DNA from: Actinoallomurus sp. | GTDB lineage: Bacteria > Actinomycetota > Actinomycetes > Streptosporangiales > Streptosporangiaceae | Direction of reading: 5' to 3' | Length of the DNA: 37,182 bases | NCBI GenBank assembly: GCA_025964625.1 | Contig: JAOPYL010000141.1 | Span: 1 to 37,182 of the forward strand | Shown here: positions 14,264-22,801 of the stretch, one piece after another | Layout: each line of letters starts with the position of its first letter | Position numbering within the stretch: the stretch's first letter is position 1 | Notes under the pieces: generated by a model | The model's input: only the letters and a program-made list of their open reading frames with translations | Databases searched by the model: none | Told to the model about the DNA's origin: nothing | Position numbers and translations under genes: made by a program

Positions 14264-14980
14264 TCAGGCCTCGGAGGTGGGCGCGCCCGGCTGCAGGGGG
14301 GTACGCCCGCGGGCGAGCAGCCAGGCCATCACGGCCAGCGCCGCGACCTGCAGGGGCCAGCCCAGGAGCACCTTCGCGGCGCCGAGCCAGCCCACGTGCC
14401 CGGCGAGGTAGAGCGGGTACTGAACGGCGACACGCACCAGGCAGGGGATCAGCAGCAGCCAGGTGAGCTTGGAGCACAGGCGGACGATGTCACGATCGCG
14501 GTGCCACGCGGTCGGGTCGCCGGTGACCGATCCGATGATGAAACCGACCAGCGGCCAGCGCACGACGATGGACAGCAGCATCGCGGCGGCGTAGCCCGCG
14601 TTGTAGAGGATGCCGGGCAGGAAGGCGTCCGCGGCCTTGCCCGAGCGCAGCGCGAAGAAGGCCGCGATGGCGATGCCGAAGATGCTGTTGAGCACGAACT
14701 GGACGGTGGACCTCTGCACGAGCCGCATGACCAGGAGCACCAGCGCGAGCCCGGCGCCGATGCCGAGCGAGACCTTGAGTTCCTTGGTCACGACCCAGGA
14801 GACGGTGAAGCCGATCGTGGGAATGGCGGCCTCGATCACACCGCGGGTACCGCCGAGGGCCTTGACGAGCTGGGCGCGGACCGCCTCCTCGACGGTGTCG
14901 TGAGCGGCCTTCTCGGCGTCGAGCCCGGTCTGCGCCGCGGCTTCGGCACTCGCGGCGTCCGGCCGGCCCGGTTCGCTCAT
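14264..14980 (-). CDS. DUF3159 family membrane protein
   Basis: A 238-residue protein with a polar N-terminus (about 45 residues) and five or six hydrophobic segments. It includes the conserved GGTRGVIEAAIPTIGFTVSW stretch and the late WHRDRDIVRLCSKLTWLLL. This is the actinobacterial DUF3159 family, the counterpart of Rv2693c, always found next to ceoBC. Its ATG shares four bases (ATGA) with the stop of the upstream OB-fold gene, so the two are coupled. The biochemical role is not known; the fixed position beside K+ genes suggests a link, by inference only. Confidence 0.88.
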   Translation of the reverse strand: MSEPGRPDAASAEAAAQTGLDAEKAAHDTVEEAVRAQLVKALGGTRGVIEAAIPTIGFTVSWVVTKELKVSLGIGAGLALVLLVMRLVQRSTVQFVLNSIFGIAIAAFFALRSGKAADAFLPGILYNAGYAAAMLLSIVVRWPLVGFIIGSVTGDPTAWHRDRDIVRLCSKLTWLLLIPCLVRVAVQYPLYLAGHVGWLGAAKVLLGWPLQVAALAVMAWLLARGRTPLQPGAPTSEA

Positions 14981-15384
14981 GAGCTGCCCCGCAGGTCGTA
15001 ACGGGGGTTGAACATGACCTTACGGCCGTCCTGCATGCTGACGAGGCCCTCGGCGCGCACCAGGCGGCCGGGCTCGATCCCGGCGATCCGCCTGCGTCCG
15101 AGCCAGACGAGGTTGATCACGTCGGATCCGTCATAGAGCTCGGCCTCGAGTGCGGGCGCACCGCCCCGTGGTCGCAGTGTCACAGTCCGTAGCGTACCCG
15201 CAACGCAGGCGCGACGCCGTACGGCGCACGCCTTGATCGGAGTGGCGCCTTCCTCGTCGCTGGTCTTCTGCAACTCCTCGGCCTCGAGCTCGGCCTTGCT
15301 CGACGTCAGACGGCGCAGGAATCCGCGCAGCCCACGTGGTCCAGGGCCGTCTCCCCCCGCGGTATCGGCAGGCAGCTCTTCCAT
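14977..15384 (-). CDS. OB-fold nucleic acid-binding domain protein
   Basis: A 135-residue protein, counterpart of Rv2694c. After a charged N-terminal helix (LRGFLRRLTSSKAELEAEEL) comes an OB-fold: CVAGTLRTVTLRP, LEAELYDGSDVINLVWLGRR, GIEPGRLVRAEGLVSMQDGRKVMFNPRYDL. The pattern resembles the anticodon-binding or RecG-wedge type of OB domain. ATG 15384 is used; the frame reads farther upstream but without a recognisable conserved sequence or ribosome binding site. It overlaps the DUF3159 start. This gene marks the left border of the conserved block before the potassium island begins. Confidence 0.85.
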   Translation of the reverse strand: MEELPADTAGGDGPGPRGLRGFLRRLTSSKAELEAEELQKTSDEEGATPIKACAVRRRACVAGTLRTVTLRPRGGAPALEAELYDGSDVINLVWLGRRRIAGIEPGRLVRAEGLVSMQDGRKVMFNPRYDLRGSS

Positions 15385-15437
15385 GGTTCGCAAGAGTAGG
15401 CCATCTTCCCACGAAACAAACCGCCAGGAAGGGGAGA

Positions 15438-17426
15438 TTACGCTGCTCCCGAACGCACCCTCCGGCGGGCCGCGAACCCTGCCTCCTCCGGGCGCCGGGC
15501 CAGGGCCGCCTCCGCCGATCCCAGCTGCCACGGGACACTCGTGACCATCACGCCGGGCCGGAAGAGCAGCCGCGCCTTCAGCCGGAAGGCGCTCTGGTTG
15601 TGCAGCAGATGCTCCCACCAGCGCCCGACGACGTACTCCGGGATGAAGACGCAGACGACGTCGCGTGGGCTCCGCACGCGGATCCGCCCGACGTAGTCGA
15701 GCACCGGCCCGGTGATGTCGCGGTACGGCGAGTCGAGGATCGTCAACGGCACCGGAAGATCGCGTTCGCCCCACTCTCGCTGCAGCGTCTGCGCCTCCTC
15801 CTCGCTGGTCGCGACGCTGAGGGCGGTGAGCGTGCTCGGCCGGGTCGCCCGCGCGAAGGCCAGTGCCCGCAGGGTGGGCGTGTGCAGCCTGGAGACCAGG
15901 ACGACGGCATGGATGCGGCTGGGCAGCGAGACGTCGTCTTCGCTCGCGGCCAGCTCGGCGTCCACCCGCCGGTAGTGCCGGTGGATCGCCTTCATCATCA
16001 GGAACACCACGGGCATGGTCACCACGACGATCCAGGCTCCGTGCACGAACTTGGTGATCAACACGATGACCAGGACGAGGCCGGTGAGCACGGCACCCAC
16101 GAAGTTGATCGCACGCGACCGGTGGATGGAACGCCGGCGTACCGGCTCGGAGACCCGGCGCAGCTCCGCCCCCCAGTGCTTCACCATCCCGGCCTGGCTC
16201 AGGGTGAACGACACGAACACGCCGATGATGTACAGCTGGATGAGCCGGGTGGTGCTCGCGTGGAACGCCCAGATGAGCGCGCCGGCCAGCAGCGACAGGA
16301 TCACGATGCCGTTGCTGAAGACGAGCCGGTCGCCGCGCCGGGCGAACTGCCGCGGCAGGTACCCGTCGCCGCCCAGGATCGAGGCCAGGATCGGGAACCC
16401 GTTGAACGCGGTGTTGGCGGCCAGCACCAGGATCGCGGCGGTGAACGCCTGCACGAGGAAGAAGAGGACCGAGCCGTGGCCGAACACCGCGGCGCCGAGC
16501 TGGGCGATGACGGTCTTCTGCTCATAGCCCTTCGGGGCGCCGATGAGCTGGGCGGGGTCATTGGCGATGTGCACGTGCACGGCGAACGCGAGCGCGGTGA
16601 TGCCGCCGAACATGGTGACTGCCAGCAGGCCCATGATCGCCAGGGTGGTGGCGGCGTTCCTGCTCTTCGGCCGCTTGAAGTTGGGCACGCCGTTGCTGAC
16701 CGCCTCGACGCCGGTCAGCGCCGTGCAGCCCTGGGCGAAGGCGCGGAGGGCGAGCAGCACCGCGGCCGCCCCTGCCGTGCTGTGAGCGGCGTGGATCCCC
16801 AGCGACGCCGACTCGGCGACCGGGGGGTGCCCGGACAGCATGCGGAACACCCCGACGCCCACCATGAGGAAGACGCTCGCGACGAAGCCGTACGTGGGGA
16901 TCGCGAACGCCGTGCCGGACTCCTTGACGCCGCGCAGGTTCATCACGGCGATCAGGATGATGAACGCGAGCGCGATGCCGACCGCGTGCGAGCTCAGGGC
17001 GGGCACGGCGGAGACGATGTTGGCCACCCCCGCGGCGACGGACACCGCCACCGTCATGACGTAGTCGATGAGCAGCGCGCTGGCCGCGATGAGCGAGGCG
17101 TTCTCACCCAGGTTGGCACGGCTCACCGCGTACGCGCCGCCGCCGTTGGGGTAGGCGTGGCAGGTCTGCCGGTACGACGCGGTGACCACGAGCAGCAGGA
17201 AGACGACGCCCGCGCCCACCCACCAGGACAGGTAGAACATCGCCAGGCCGCCGAGGCTCAGCGCGAGGAGGATCTCCTCCGTGGCGTACGCGACGGAGGA
17301 GAGGGGGTCGCTGCAGAAGACGGGCAGGGCCAGCTTCTTGGGCAGCAGAGTCTCGCCCATCTGCCCCGTCCGCAGTGGGCGGCCGACAAGGACACGCTTG
17401 GGCATCTGGATGACGGCGTGCTTCAC
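15438..17426 (-). CDS. KimA-like APC potassium importer (copy 2)
   Basis: A 662-residue paralogue of copy 1, with the same C-terminal cytosolic domain. Presumed ligands are intact: D40 and Y47 in CSDPLSSVAY, D121, Y122, T125 and S129 in DYVMTVAVS. GTG 17426 is preferred because the N-terminus then aligns with copy 1; TTG 17438 is also open. The gene stands as its own unit, 119 bases downstream of the kdpE stop. A triple YTARCG box lies 52-90 bases upstream of its start and is the same as that before the kdp operon. That makes control by KdpE the likely reading. Its end is 53 bases from the OB-fold gene. An amino acid substrate cannot be excluded by sequence alone. Confidence 0.82.
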   Translation of the reverse strand: MKHAVIQMPKRVLVGRPLRTGQMGETLLPKKLALPVFCSDPLSSVAYATEEILLALSLGGLAMFYLSWWVGAGVVFLLLVVTASYRQTCHAYPNGGGAYAVSRANLGENASLIAASALLIDYVMTVAVSVAAGVANIVSAVPALSSHAVGIALAFIILIAVMNLRGVKESGTAFAIPTYGFVASVFLMVGVGVFRMLSGHPPVAESASLGIHAAHSTAGAAAVLLALRAFAQGCTALTGVEAVSNGVPNFKRPKSRNAATTLAIMGLLAVTMFGGITALAFAVHVHIANDPAQLIGAPKGYEQKTVIAQLGAAVFGHGSVLFFLVQAFTAAILVLAANTAFNGFPILASILGGDGYLPRQFARRGDRLVFSNGIVILSLLAGALIWAFHASTTRLIQLYIIGVFVSFTLSQAGMVKHWGAELRRVSEPVRRRSIHRSRAINFVGAVLTGLVLVIVLITKFVHGAWIVVVTMPVVFLMMKAIHRHYRRVDAELAASEDDVSLPSRIHAVVLVSRLHTPTLRALAFARATRPSTLTALSVATSEEEAQTLQREWGERDLPVPLTILDSPYRDITGPVLDYVGRIRVRSPRDVVCVFIPEYVVGRWWEHLLHNQSAFRLKARLLFRPGVMVTSVPWQLGSAEAALARRPEEAGFAARRRVRSGAA

Positions 17427-17478
17427 AATGGCCAGCAAACCGGTCAGACGCGGTGTAAAGAGCCATTTCTACGCGGCC

Positions 17479-17516
17479 CTAACGCCTCCGGCCGGCTTCT
17501 TAACGGGTTACTAACG
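17479..17516. promoter_or_regulatory. Triple-hexamer box upstream of kimA2 (candidate KdpE operator)
   Basis: Hexamers CTAACG (17479), TTAACG (17500) and CTAACG (17511) lie on the plus strand with start-to-start distances of 21 and 11 bases. The same three-part box with the same two distances occurs at 30887-30924 ahead of the kdp operon. An 11-base direct-repeat spacing fits dimer binding by an OmpR/PhoB-type regulator such as KdpE, encoded just upstream. Confidence 0.6.
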
Positions 17517-17545
17517 CGCGGTCTCGACGCGGCCACGCGAGGGGC

Positions 17546-18220
17546 TCAGCGCTCGAACCGGTAGCCCATGCCCGGCTCGGTGATCAGATGCCTGGGCCGC
17601 GAGGGGTCCTTCTCGAGCTTGCGCCGCAGCTGTGCGAGGTAGACGCGGAGATAGCCGGTCTCGTTGGCGTAGGAGGGGCCCCACACCTCACGGAGCAGCT
17701 GCTGCTGGCTGACCAGCCGCCCGGCGTTGCGTACCAGCACCTCGAGCACGTGCCACTCGGTCGGCGTCAGGCGCACGTCCGCGCCGCCGCGCGTCGCCTT
17801 CTTCGCCGCCAGGTCGACCGTGAACGCCTCGGTGACGACCACGGCGTCCTCCTCCGGCGGGGCGGCCCGCCGTACGGCCGCGCGCAGGCGGGCCAGCAGC
17901 TCGTCCATGCCGAACGGCTTGGTGACGTAGTCGTCGGCGCCGACGTCGAGCGTCTCGACCTTCTCCTCCGACGCGTGGCGCGCGGTCAGCACGATGATCG
18001 GCACGCTCGTCCAGCCCCGCAGTCCCTCGATCACCTCGGCGCCCTCCATGTCGGGCAGGCCGAGATCGAGCACGATCACGTCGGGATGGCGGCGGGCGGC
18101 CAGGTCGAGTGCGGTACGGCCGTCCGGCGCGGCGTCCACCTCATAGCCGCGGGCGCGCAGGTTGATGCGCAGCGCCCGGACGATCTGCGGTTCGTCATCG
18201 ACGACGAGTACCCGTGTCAC
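17546..18220 (-). CDS. kdpE: KdpE response regulator
   Basis: A 224-residue OmpR/PhoB-type regulator. The receiver domain (residues 1-118) has acidic D8/D9, the phosphorylation site D52 in VLDLGLPD, and TKPF. The winged-helix DNA-binding domain includes RLTPTEWHVLEVLVRNAGRLVSQQQLL, followed by ETGYLRVYLAQLRRKLE and the C-terminal TEPGMGYRFE, as in KdpE of many bacteria. GTG 18220 overlaps the kdpD1 stop by four bases (GTGA), with GGAGG three to four bases before it. It is the only response regulator in the window, although two KdpD kinases are present. It would activate kdpFABC under K+ limitation or osmotic stress. Confidence 0.95.
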   Translation of the reverse strand: MTRVLVVDDEPQIVRALRINLRARGYEVDAAPDGRTALDLAARRHPDVIVLDLGLPDMEGAEVIEGLRGWTSVPIIVLTARHASEEKVETLDVGADDYVTKPFGMDELLARLRAAVRRAAPPEEDAVVVTEAFTVDLAAKKATRGGADVRLTPTEWHVLEVLVRNAGRLVSQQQLLREVWGPSYANETGYLRVYLAQLRRKLEKDPSRPRHLITEPGMGYRFER

Positions 18221-20760
18221 GTTGCCTCCTCGGCCGGTGGCTCGGCGGACTCCGGCGTACGGCCCATATCGGCTTTTTCCGTCGGCAGCGAAAAGATCAT
18301 CGTCAGCCCGCCGCCGGCGGTGTCCTCGGCGTGCAGGTCACCGCCGATGGCCTCGGCGAAGCCTCGCGCTACCGCGAGGCCGAGCCCGATGCCGTCGCCG
18401 CGGGGCCGGTCGCCGAGCCGCTGGAAGGGCTCGAACATCCGGCTCTTCGCGGAGTCCGGCACACCGGGCCCCCGGTCGGACACCCGCAGCTCGATCATGT
18501 CTCCGCGCCGGCTCGCGGTCATCCGGACGGGCTCTGACCCGCCGTGCCGTACGGCGTTCTCGACGACGTTGGCCAGCGACCGCTCCAGCAGGCCCGGGTC
18601 GGCGACGATCGGCGGCAGGTCCTCCGGCACGTCGATCTCGACCCGCTCGGCCGGAACGTTTGCCAGCGACGGCTGGATGACCTCGTCGAGCGTCACCGGC
18701 CGGGCGAGCGGATTGACGACGCCCGTCTGCAGGCGGCTCATGTCGAGCAGGTTGGCCACCAGGCGGTCCAGCCGGTCGGCCGACTCCTCGATGGTGGCGA
18801 GCAGCTCGGCCTCGTCGGCGGGGTCCCACCGCACGTCGCCGGAGCGCAGACTGCTGACGCTCGCCTTGATGGAGGCGAGCGGGGTGCGCAGATCATGGGA
18901 GACGGCCGCGAGCAGGGCCGTACGGATCTTGTTGCCTTCGGCGAGCCGCCGGGCCTCCTTGGCCTGCTCCGCGAGTCGCTGGCGGTCCAGCGCCGCCGCC
19001 GCCTGGTAGGCGAAGGCCGCCAGCACACGGCGATCGGCCGCGGGCAGTACCCGGCCGCACAGTGCCAGCGTCAGGGTCTCACTGACCTGCACGCGGACGT
19101 CCGCCTCCTCCGGCCGTCCGCAAGCATCCGGACCCGCCCAGGCCACCCGCGCCCAGATGTCGCCCGAGCGCTCCAGCAGCGCCACCGAGGACAGCCCGAA
19201 GGTCTCCCGCACCCGTTCGAGCAGCTCCGGCAGGGCGTCCTCGCCACGCAACACGCTGGTGGCGAGCAGGCTCAGTGTGGTCGCCTCCGAGCGCGCCCGC
19301 GCTGCCTGGGAGCTGCGGCGGGCGGCGATGTCGACCACGGTCGCCACGGCGACCGCCACCGCCACGAAGACCAGCAGTGCGAAGGCGTTCTCCAGCTCGG
19401 CGACCGTGAAGGTGTGCAGCGGCGGCGTGAAGAACCAGTTGACGAGCAGGAAACCGGCGACCGCCGCCACGATCGCGGGCCACAGGCCGCCCATCAGCGC
19501 CACTGCCACGGTGAGCGCGAGGAAGAACAACAGCTCGGTGGGGAGCCCGAAGCGCCCGCCGCGGATCGACAGGAGCCCGGTGAGGATCGGCGGCGCGAGC
19601 AGGGCGAGCAGCCAGCCGGCCATGCGCCTCCGGCGGCCCAGCGACGTCGGGCCCACGGCCGCCAGACCACGGCCCTTGCCCGCGTAGTCATGCGTCACGA
19701 TGTGCACGTCCACGTCGCCGGACCGGTCGGCGACGGTCGCCCCCACGCCGGGGCCGGAGATGTACTGCCATCGGCGGCGGCGACTCGATCCGAGCACGAT
19801 CTGTGTGGCGTTGACCCCCTGGGCGAACTCCATGAGTGCCTTGGGCACGTCGTCGCCGGTCACCTGGTGGTAGGAGCCGCCCAGGCTTTCCACGAGGGCG
19901 CGCTGGCGGGCGAGCGCCTCCGGCGAGCCGTCGGCGAGACCGGCGGCCTTGGCGACGTGCACCGCCACCAGGTCCCCGTGGCCTGTCCGGGCGGCGATCC
20001 GCGCGGCGCGCCGGATCAGCGTGTCACCCTCGGGGCCACCGGTCAGCGCCACGACGATCCGCTCGCGCGCCTCCCAGGTCTCGATGATGCCCTTCTCGTC
20101 GCGATAGCGGGCGAGGGCGTCGTCGACACGGTCGGCCACCCAGAGCAGGGCCAGTTCCCGTAGCGCGGTGAGGTTGCCGACGCGGAAGTAGTCGGACAAC
20201 GCCGCGTCGATCCGCTCCCGCGGGTACACGTTGCCGTGCGCCAGGCGGCGGCGGAGCGACTCCGGCGACATGTCGACCAGTTCGACCTGCTCGGCTCGCC
20301 GGACGACCTCGTCGGGCACCGTCTCCCGCGGGCGCACCCCGGTGATGCGCTCGACCACGTCGTTGAGCGATTCCAGGTGCTGGACGTCGACCGTCGAGAC
20401 CACGTCGATGCCCGCGCCGAGGAACTCCTCGACGTCCTGCCAGCGCTTCTCGTTCCGCGACCCGGGGGCGTTGGTGTGCGCCAGCTCGTCGACGAGCGCG
20501 ACCTCGGGAGCGCGCTCGAGCACGGCATCGACGTCCATCTCGGTCAGCACCCGGCCGGCGCGGACGACCTGCCGCCGCGGCACGGCCTCGAGCCCGTCGA
20601 GCAGCGCCGTGGCACGGGCGCGGCCGTAGGTCTCGGCGAAGGCCACGACGATATCCGTACCCCGCTCCAGGCGCCGGATCGCCTCGCCGAGCATCGCGTA
20701 CGTCTTGCCGACCCCGGGCGCCACGCCGAAATAGATCTTGAGCCTGCCTCGCGTCGCTAT
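18217..20760 (-). CDS. kdpD: KdpD sensor histidine kinase (copy 1), probable ATA start
   Basis: A full-length KdpD of about 847 residues: N-terminal KdpD domain with Walker A APGVGKT, a Usp-like domain (residues ~250-370, LGSSRRRRW), four membrane helices (~395-500), a GAF-like region, a HisKA box with H622 in SHDLRTPL, and an HATPase domain (NVVENAVRHG, DRGPGVP, GIGLGLA). Homology to copy 2 (MARGRLRVYLGAAPG) requires the start to be near RGRLKIYFGVAPG. In this frame no ATG, GTG or TTG exists there before a stop; an ATA at 20758-20760 sits at the expected place, five to eight bases after GGGAGGGGGTGAG. The first ordinary start, GTG 20724, would remove the first strand. It is coupled to kdpE. 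A hairpin separates it from the kimA3 end. Confidence 0.88.
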   Translation of the reverse strand: MATRGRLKIYFGVAPGVGKTYAMLGEAIRRLERGTDIVVAFAETYGRARATALLDGLEAVPRRQVVRAGRVLTEMDVDAVLERAPEVALVDELAHTNAPGSRNEKRWQDVEEFLGAGIDVVSTVDVQHLESLNDVVERITGVRPRETVPDEVVRRAEQVELVDMSPESLRRRLAHGNVYPRERIDAALSDYFRVGNLTALRELALLWVADRVDDALARYRDEKGIIETWEARERIVVALTGGPEGDTLIRRAARIAARTGHGDLVAVHVAKAAGLADGSPEALARQRALVESLGGSYHQVTGDDVPKALMEFAQGVNATQIVLGSSRRRRWQYISGPGVGATVADRSGDVDVHIVTHDYAGKGRGLAAVGPTSLGRRRRMAGWLLALLAPPILTGLLSIRGGRFGLPTELLFFLALTVAVALMGGLWPAIVAAVAGFLLVNWFFTPPLHTFTVAELENAFALLVFVAVAVAVATVVDIAARRSSQAARARSEATTLSLLATSVLRGEDALPELLERVRETFGLSSVALLERSGDIWARVAWAGPDACGRPEEADVRVQVSETLTLALCGRVLPAADRRVLAAFAYQAAAALDRQRLAEQAKEARRLAEGNKIRTALLAAVSHDLRTPLASIKASVSSLRSGDVRWDPADEAELLATIEESADRLDRLVANLLDMSRLQTGVVNPLARPVTLDEVIQPSLANVPAERVEIDVPEDLPPIVADPGLLERSLANVVENAVRHGGSEPVRMTASRRGDMIELRVSDRGPGVPDSAKSRMFEPFQRLGDRPRGDGIGLGLAVARGFAEAIGGDLHAEDTAGGGLTMIFSLPTEKADMGRTPESAEPPAEEAT

Positions 20761-20785
20761 CGGAACTCACCCCCTCCCACGCATT

Positions 20786-20810
20786 GTGACTCTGAGGACC
20801 CCAGAGTCAC
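20786..20810 (-). terminator. Hairpin at the kimA3 stop
   Basis: GTGACTCTG (20786-20794) pairs with CAGAGTCAC (20802-20810), a perfect 9-base stem with a 7-base loop. It includes the kimA3 stop codon and precedes the kdpD1 ribosome binding site. It may attenuate or end the kdp transcript before kdpDE, or protect the upstream message. Confidence 0.45.
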
Positions 20811-22801
20811 GCCGCCGCCCCGGGTCCAGTTCCGTACGCCCGGAGCACGCGGTCTTCGAGGCGGAAGCGCAGCCGGCAGACGACCGCGTCGGTGTCGCGG
20901 CGGAGCGCGTGGGCGAGCACGGCGCCACGCTGGTTCTGCAGGACCCGCTGCCACACGTGGGCCGGCTCCACCTCGGGGATGAGCACGAAGACGTGCGGCT
21001 CGTCGACGCCGCGGACGTACTGCACGATCGGCTCGACGAGGCGGCGGTGCGCGTCGCTGACCAGGGCGAGGTTGACGCCCGGGGCCCAGCGCTCCCACGC
21101 GTCGATGAACCGCGCGGCCTCCTCCGGCTCGTCCGGGTGGGTCACCCGCAGCGCGACGACCCGGTCCCCGAGGGACAGGGCGGCCGACATGGCCTCCTTC
21201 GTGAGCCGGTTGACGCCGCCGATGGGGACGATCACGAGTGCCTGGCGCGGACGCGGTCGTACCGGGATCCGGCCCAGTTCCAGCCGCTCCCCGATCCGAT
21301 CGTACGCGCGGTTGATCCTGGACATCAGCAGGACGATCAGCGGCATCGTGACCACGATCAGCCAGCCCCCCTCGGGGAACTTCGTGGCGGTCACGATGAC
21401 CGCGGCGAGGCCGGTGAGCAGGGCACCGAAGCCGTTGAGGGCGGCGCGCGGCCGCCAGCCGTACGGGCGCTCGGTCCACCAGTGCCGCACCAGCCCCGCC
21501 TGCGACAGGGTGAAGCCGACGAACACGCCGATCGCGAACAGCGGCACCAGCGTGTTCATGTCACCGCCGGTGCCGATGAGCAGCAGCGCGCCGGTCGCGG
21601 CGAGGAAGTAGATGCCGTAGCGGTGGACCTGCCGCTCGGCGCGCAGTCCGAACAGATGCGGCAGGTTGTTGTCCTTGGCCAGCAGCTGGGCGAGCACCGG
21701 CATGCCGCCGAACGAGGTGTTGGCGGCCAGGGCGAGCAGAATGACCGTGGAGAACTGCATGAGGTAGTAGCCGAGTCCATGGCCCAGGGAGCCGGCCGTG
21801 ACCTGCGACAGGATCGTGATGCCGCGGACCGGGCGGATGTGGAACTTGACGATCAGGATGCCGATGCCGATCAGCATGAGGCCGAGCAGCGCACCGAGCG
21901 CCACCTCCGCGCGCTGGGCCCGTTCCACCCGGGGTTTCCGGAAGGACGGCACCGCGTTGGCGATCGCCTCGACCCCGGTGAGCGCCGCGCACCCGTTGGC
22001 GAAGGCACGCAGTAGCAGGAGCACACCGACGGTCCCGAGGCTGTGCGCCTGCACGGCAGGGTGCGCCACGACCGGCCGGTCGCGGAAGAGGCCGACCACG
22101 ACCACGGCCAGGACGGAGAGCACGAAGACCAGCGTGGGTGCGATGAAGATCCGGGCGCTGCGCGCGATGCCACGCAGGTTGACGGCGGTGATCAAGACGA
22201 GCACGCCGAGGCACAGCCAGATCGTGTACGGGAGCAACCCCGGGAAGGTGGACGTAAGCGCGGCCACACCCGCCGCGATGGACACCGCGACGTTGAGCAC
22301 GTAATCGACCACAAGTGACGCGGCCGCGACGAGGGACGCACGCCGGCCCAGATACGCCTTTGCCACGCCGTACGCCCCGCCGCCCTCCGGAAAGGCCGCG
22401 ATCACCTGGCGGTAGGACAGCGTGAGCACGCCCAGCAGCCCGGCGATGGCCAGGGTGACCGGCAGGGTGTAGCCGAGCGTCGTACCGCCCGCGGCGGCCA
22501 GGACGATGACGATGGCCTCCGGGCCGTACGCCACCGAGGCCATGGCGTCGAGGGACAGCGCGGCGAGACCGCCGATGACGGACAGCCGGTCACGCTCGTG
22601 GTGGCCGTCGTCGGAGGGTGCGTGCTTGCGCCCGGCAACCCACCGCGCGAACGGAACAGACATGCGGAGGACCTTCTGATACTGGGGAGCGATGGCCCAT
22701 ACAGGGCCCGTAGGCGGGCGCCGGGAACGACCCGCGTCGTTCACCGGCTTGCGACGCGGCAGTGCCGGGCACCGTCGCGCCCCCAACGGGGCATGCGTCA
22801 C
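20807..22801 (-). CDS. KimA-like APC permease (copy 3), kdp-operon linked
   Basis: A 664-residue relative of copies 1 and 2, more diverged, with a 46-residue basic N-terminal extension if started at GTG 22801. That start overlaps the kdpD2 stop (GTGA) with GGAAGG about eight bases upstream; ATG 22663 (MSVPFARW) is the alternative. D85 and Y92 (LDAMASVAY) and D166, Y167 and S174 match the presumed KimA ligands. The threonine of DYVLT, however, is asparagine here (N170 in DYVLNVAVS). The gene lies between the two kdpD genes on the same strand, so it is probably expressed with kdpFABC. It may be a K+ importer with altered affinity or a different cation or amino acid carrier. Confidence 0.78.
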   Translation of the reverse strand: MTHAPLGARRCPALPRRKPVNDAGRSRRPPTGPVWAIAPQYQKVLRMSVPFARWVAGRKHAPSDDGHHERDRLSVIGGLAALSLDAMASVAYGPEAIVIVLAAAGGTTLGYTLPVTLAIAGLLGVLTLSYRQVIAAFPEGGGAYGVAKAYLGRRASLVAAASLVVDYVLNVAVSIAAGVAALTSTFPGLLPYTIWLCLGVLVLITAVNLRGIARSARIFIAPTLVFVLSVLAVVVVGLFRDRPVVAHPAVQAHSLGTVGVLLLLRAFANGCAALTGVEAIANAVPSFRKPRVERAQRAEVALGALLGLMLIGIGILIVKFHIRPVRGITILSQVTAGSLGHGLGYYLMQFSTVILLALAANTSFGGMPVLAQLLAKDNNLPHLFGLRAERQVHRYGIYFLAATGALLLIGTGGDMNTLVPLFAIGVFVGFTLSQAGLVRHWWTERPYGWRPRAALNGFGALLTGLAAVIVTATKFPEGGWLIVVTMPLIVLLMSRINRAYDRIGERLELGRIPVRPRPRQALVIVPIGGVNRLTKEAMSAALSLGDRVVALRVTHPDEPEEAARFIDAWERWAPGVNLALVSDAHRRLVEPIVQYVRGVDEPHVFVLIPEVEPAHVWQRVLQNQRGAVLAHALRRDTDAVVCRLRFRLEDRVLRAYGTGPGAAA

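Noticed and set aside
15336-17564. Plus-strand open frame of 742 codons opposite kimA2
   Set aside because: Its product is a His/Gln/Asp/Arg-rich low-complexity protein, as expected from reading a high-GC membrane gene backwards; no domain or ribosome site supports it.
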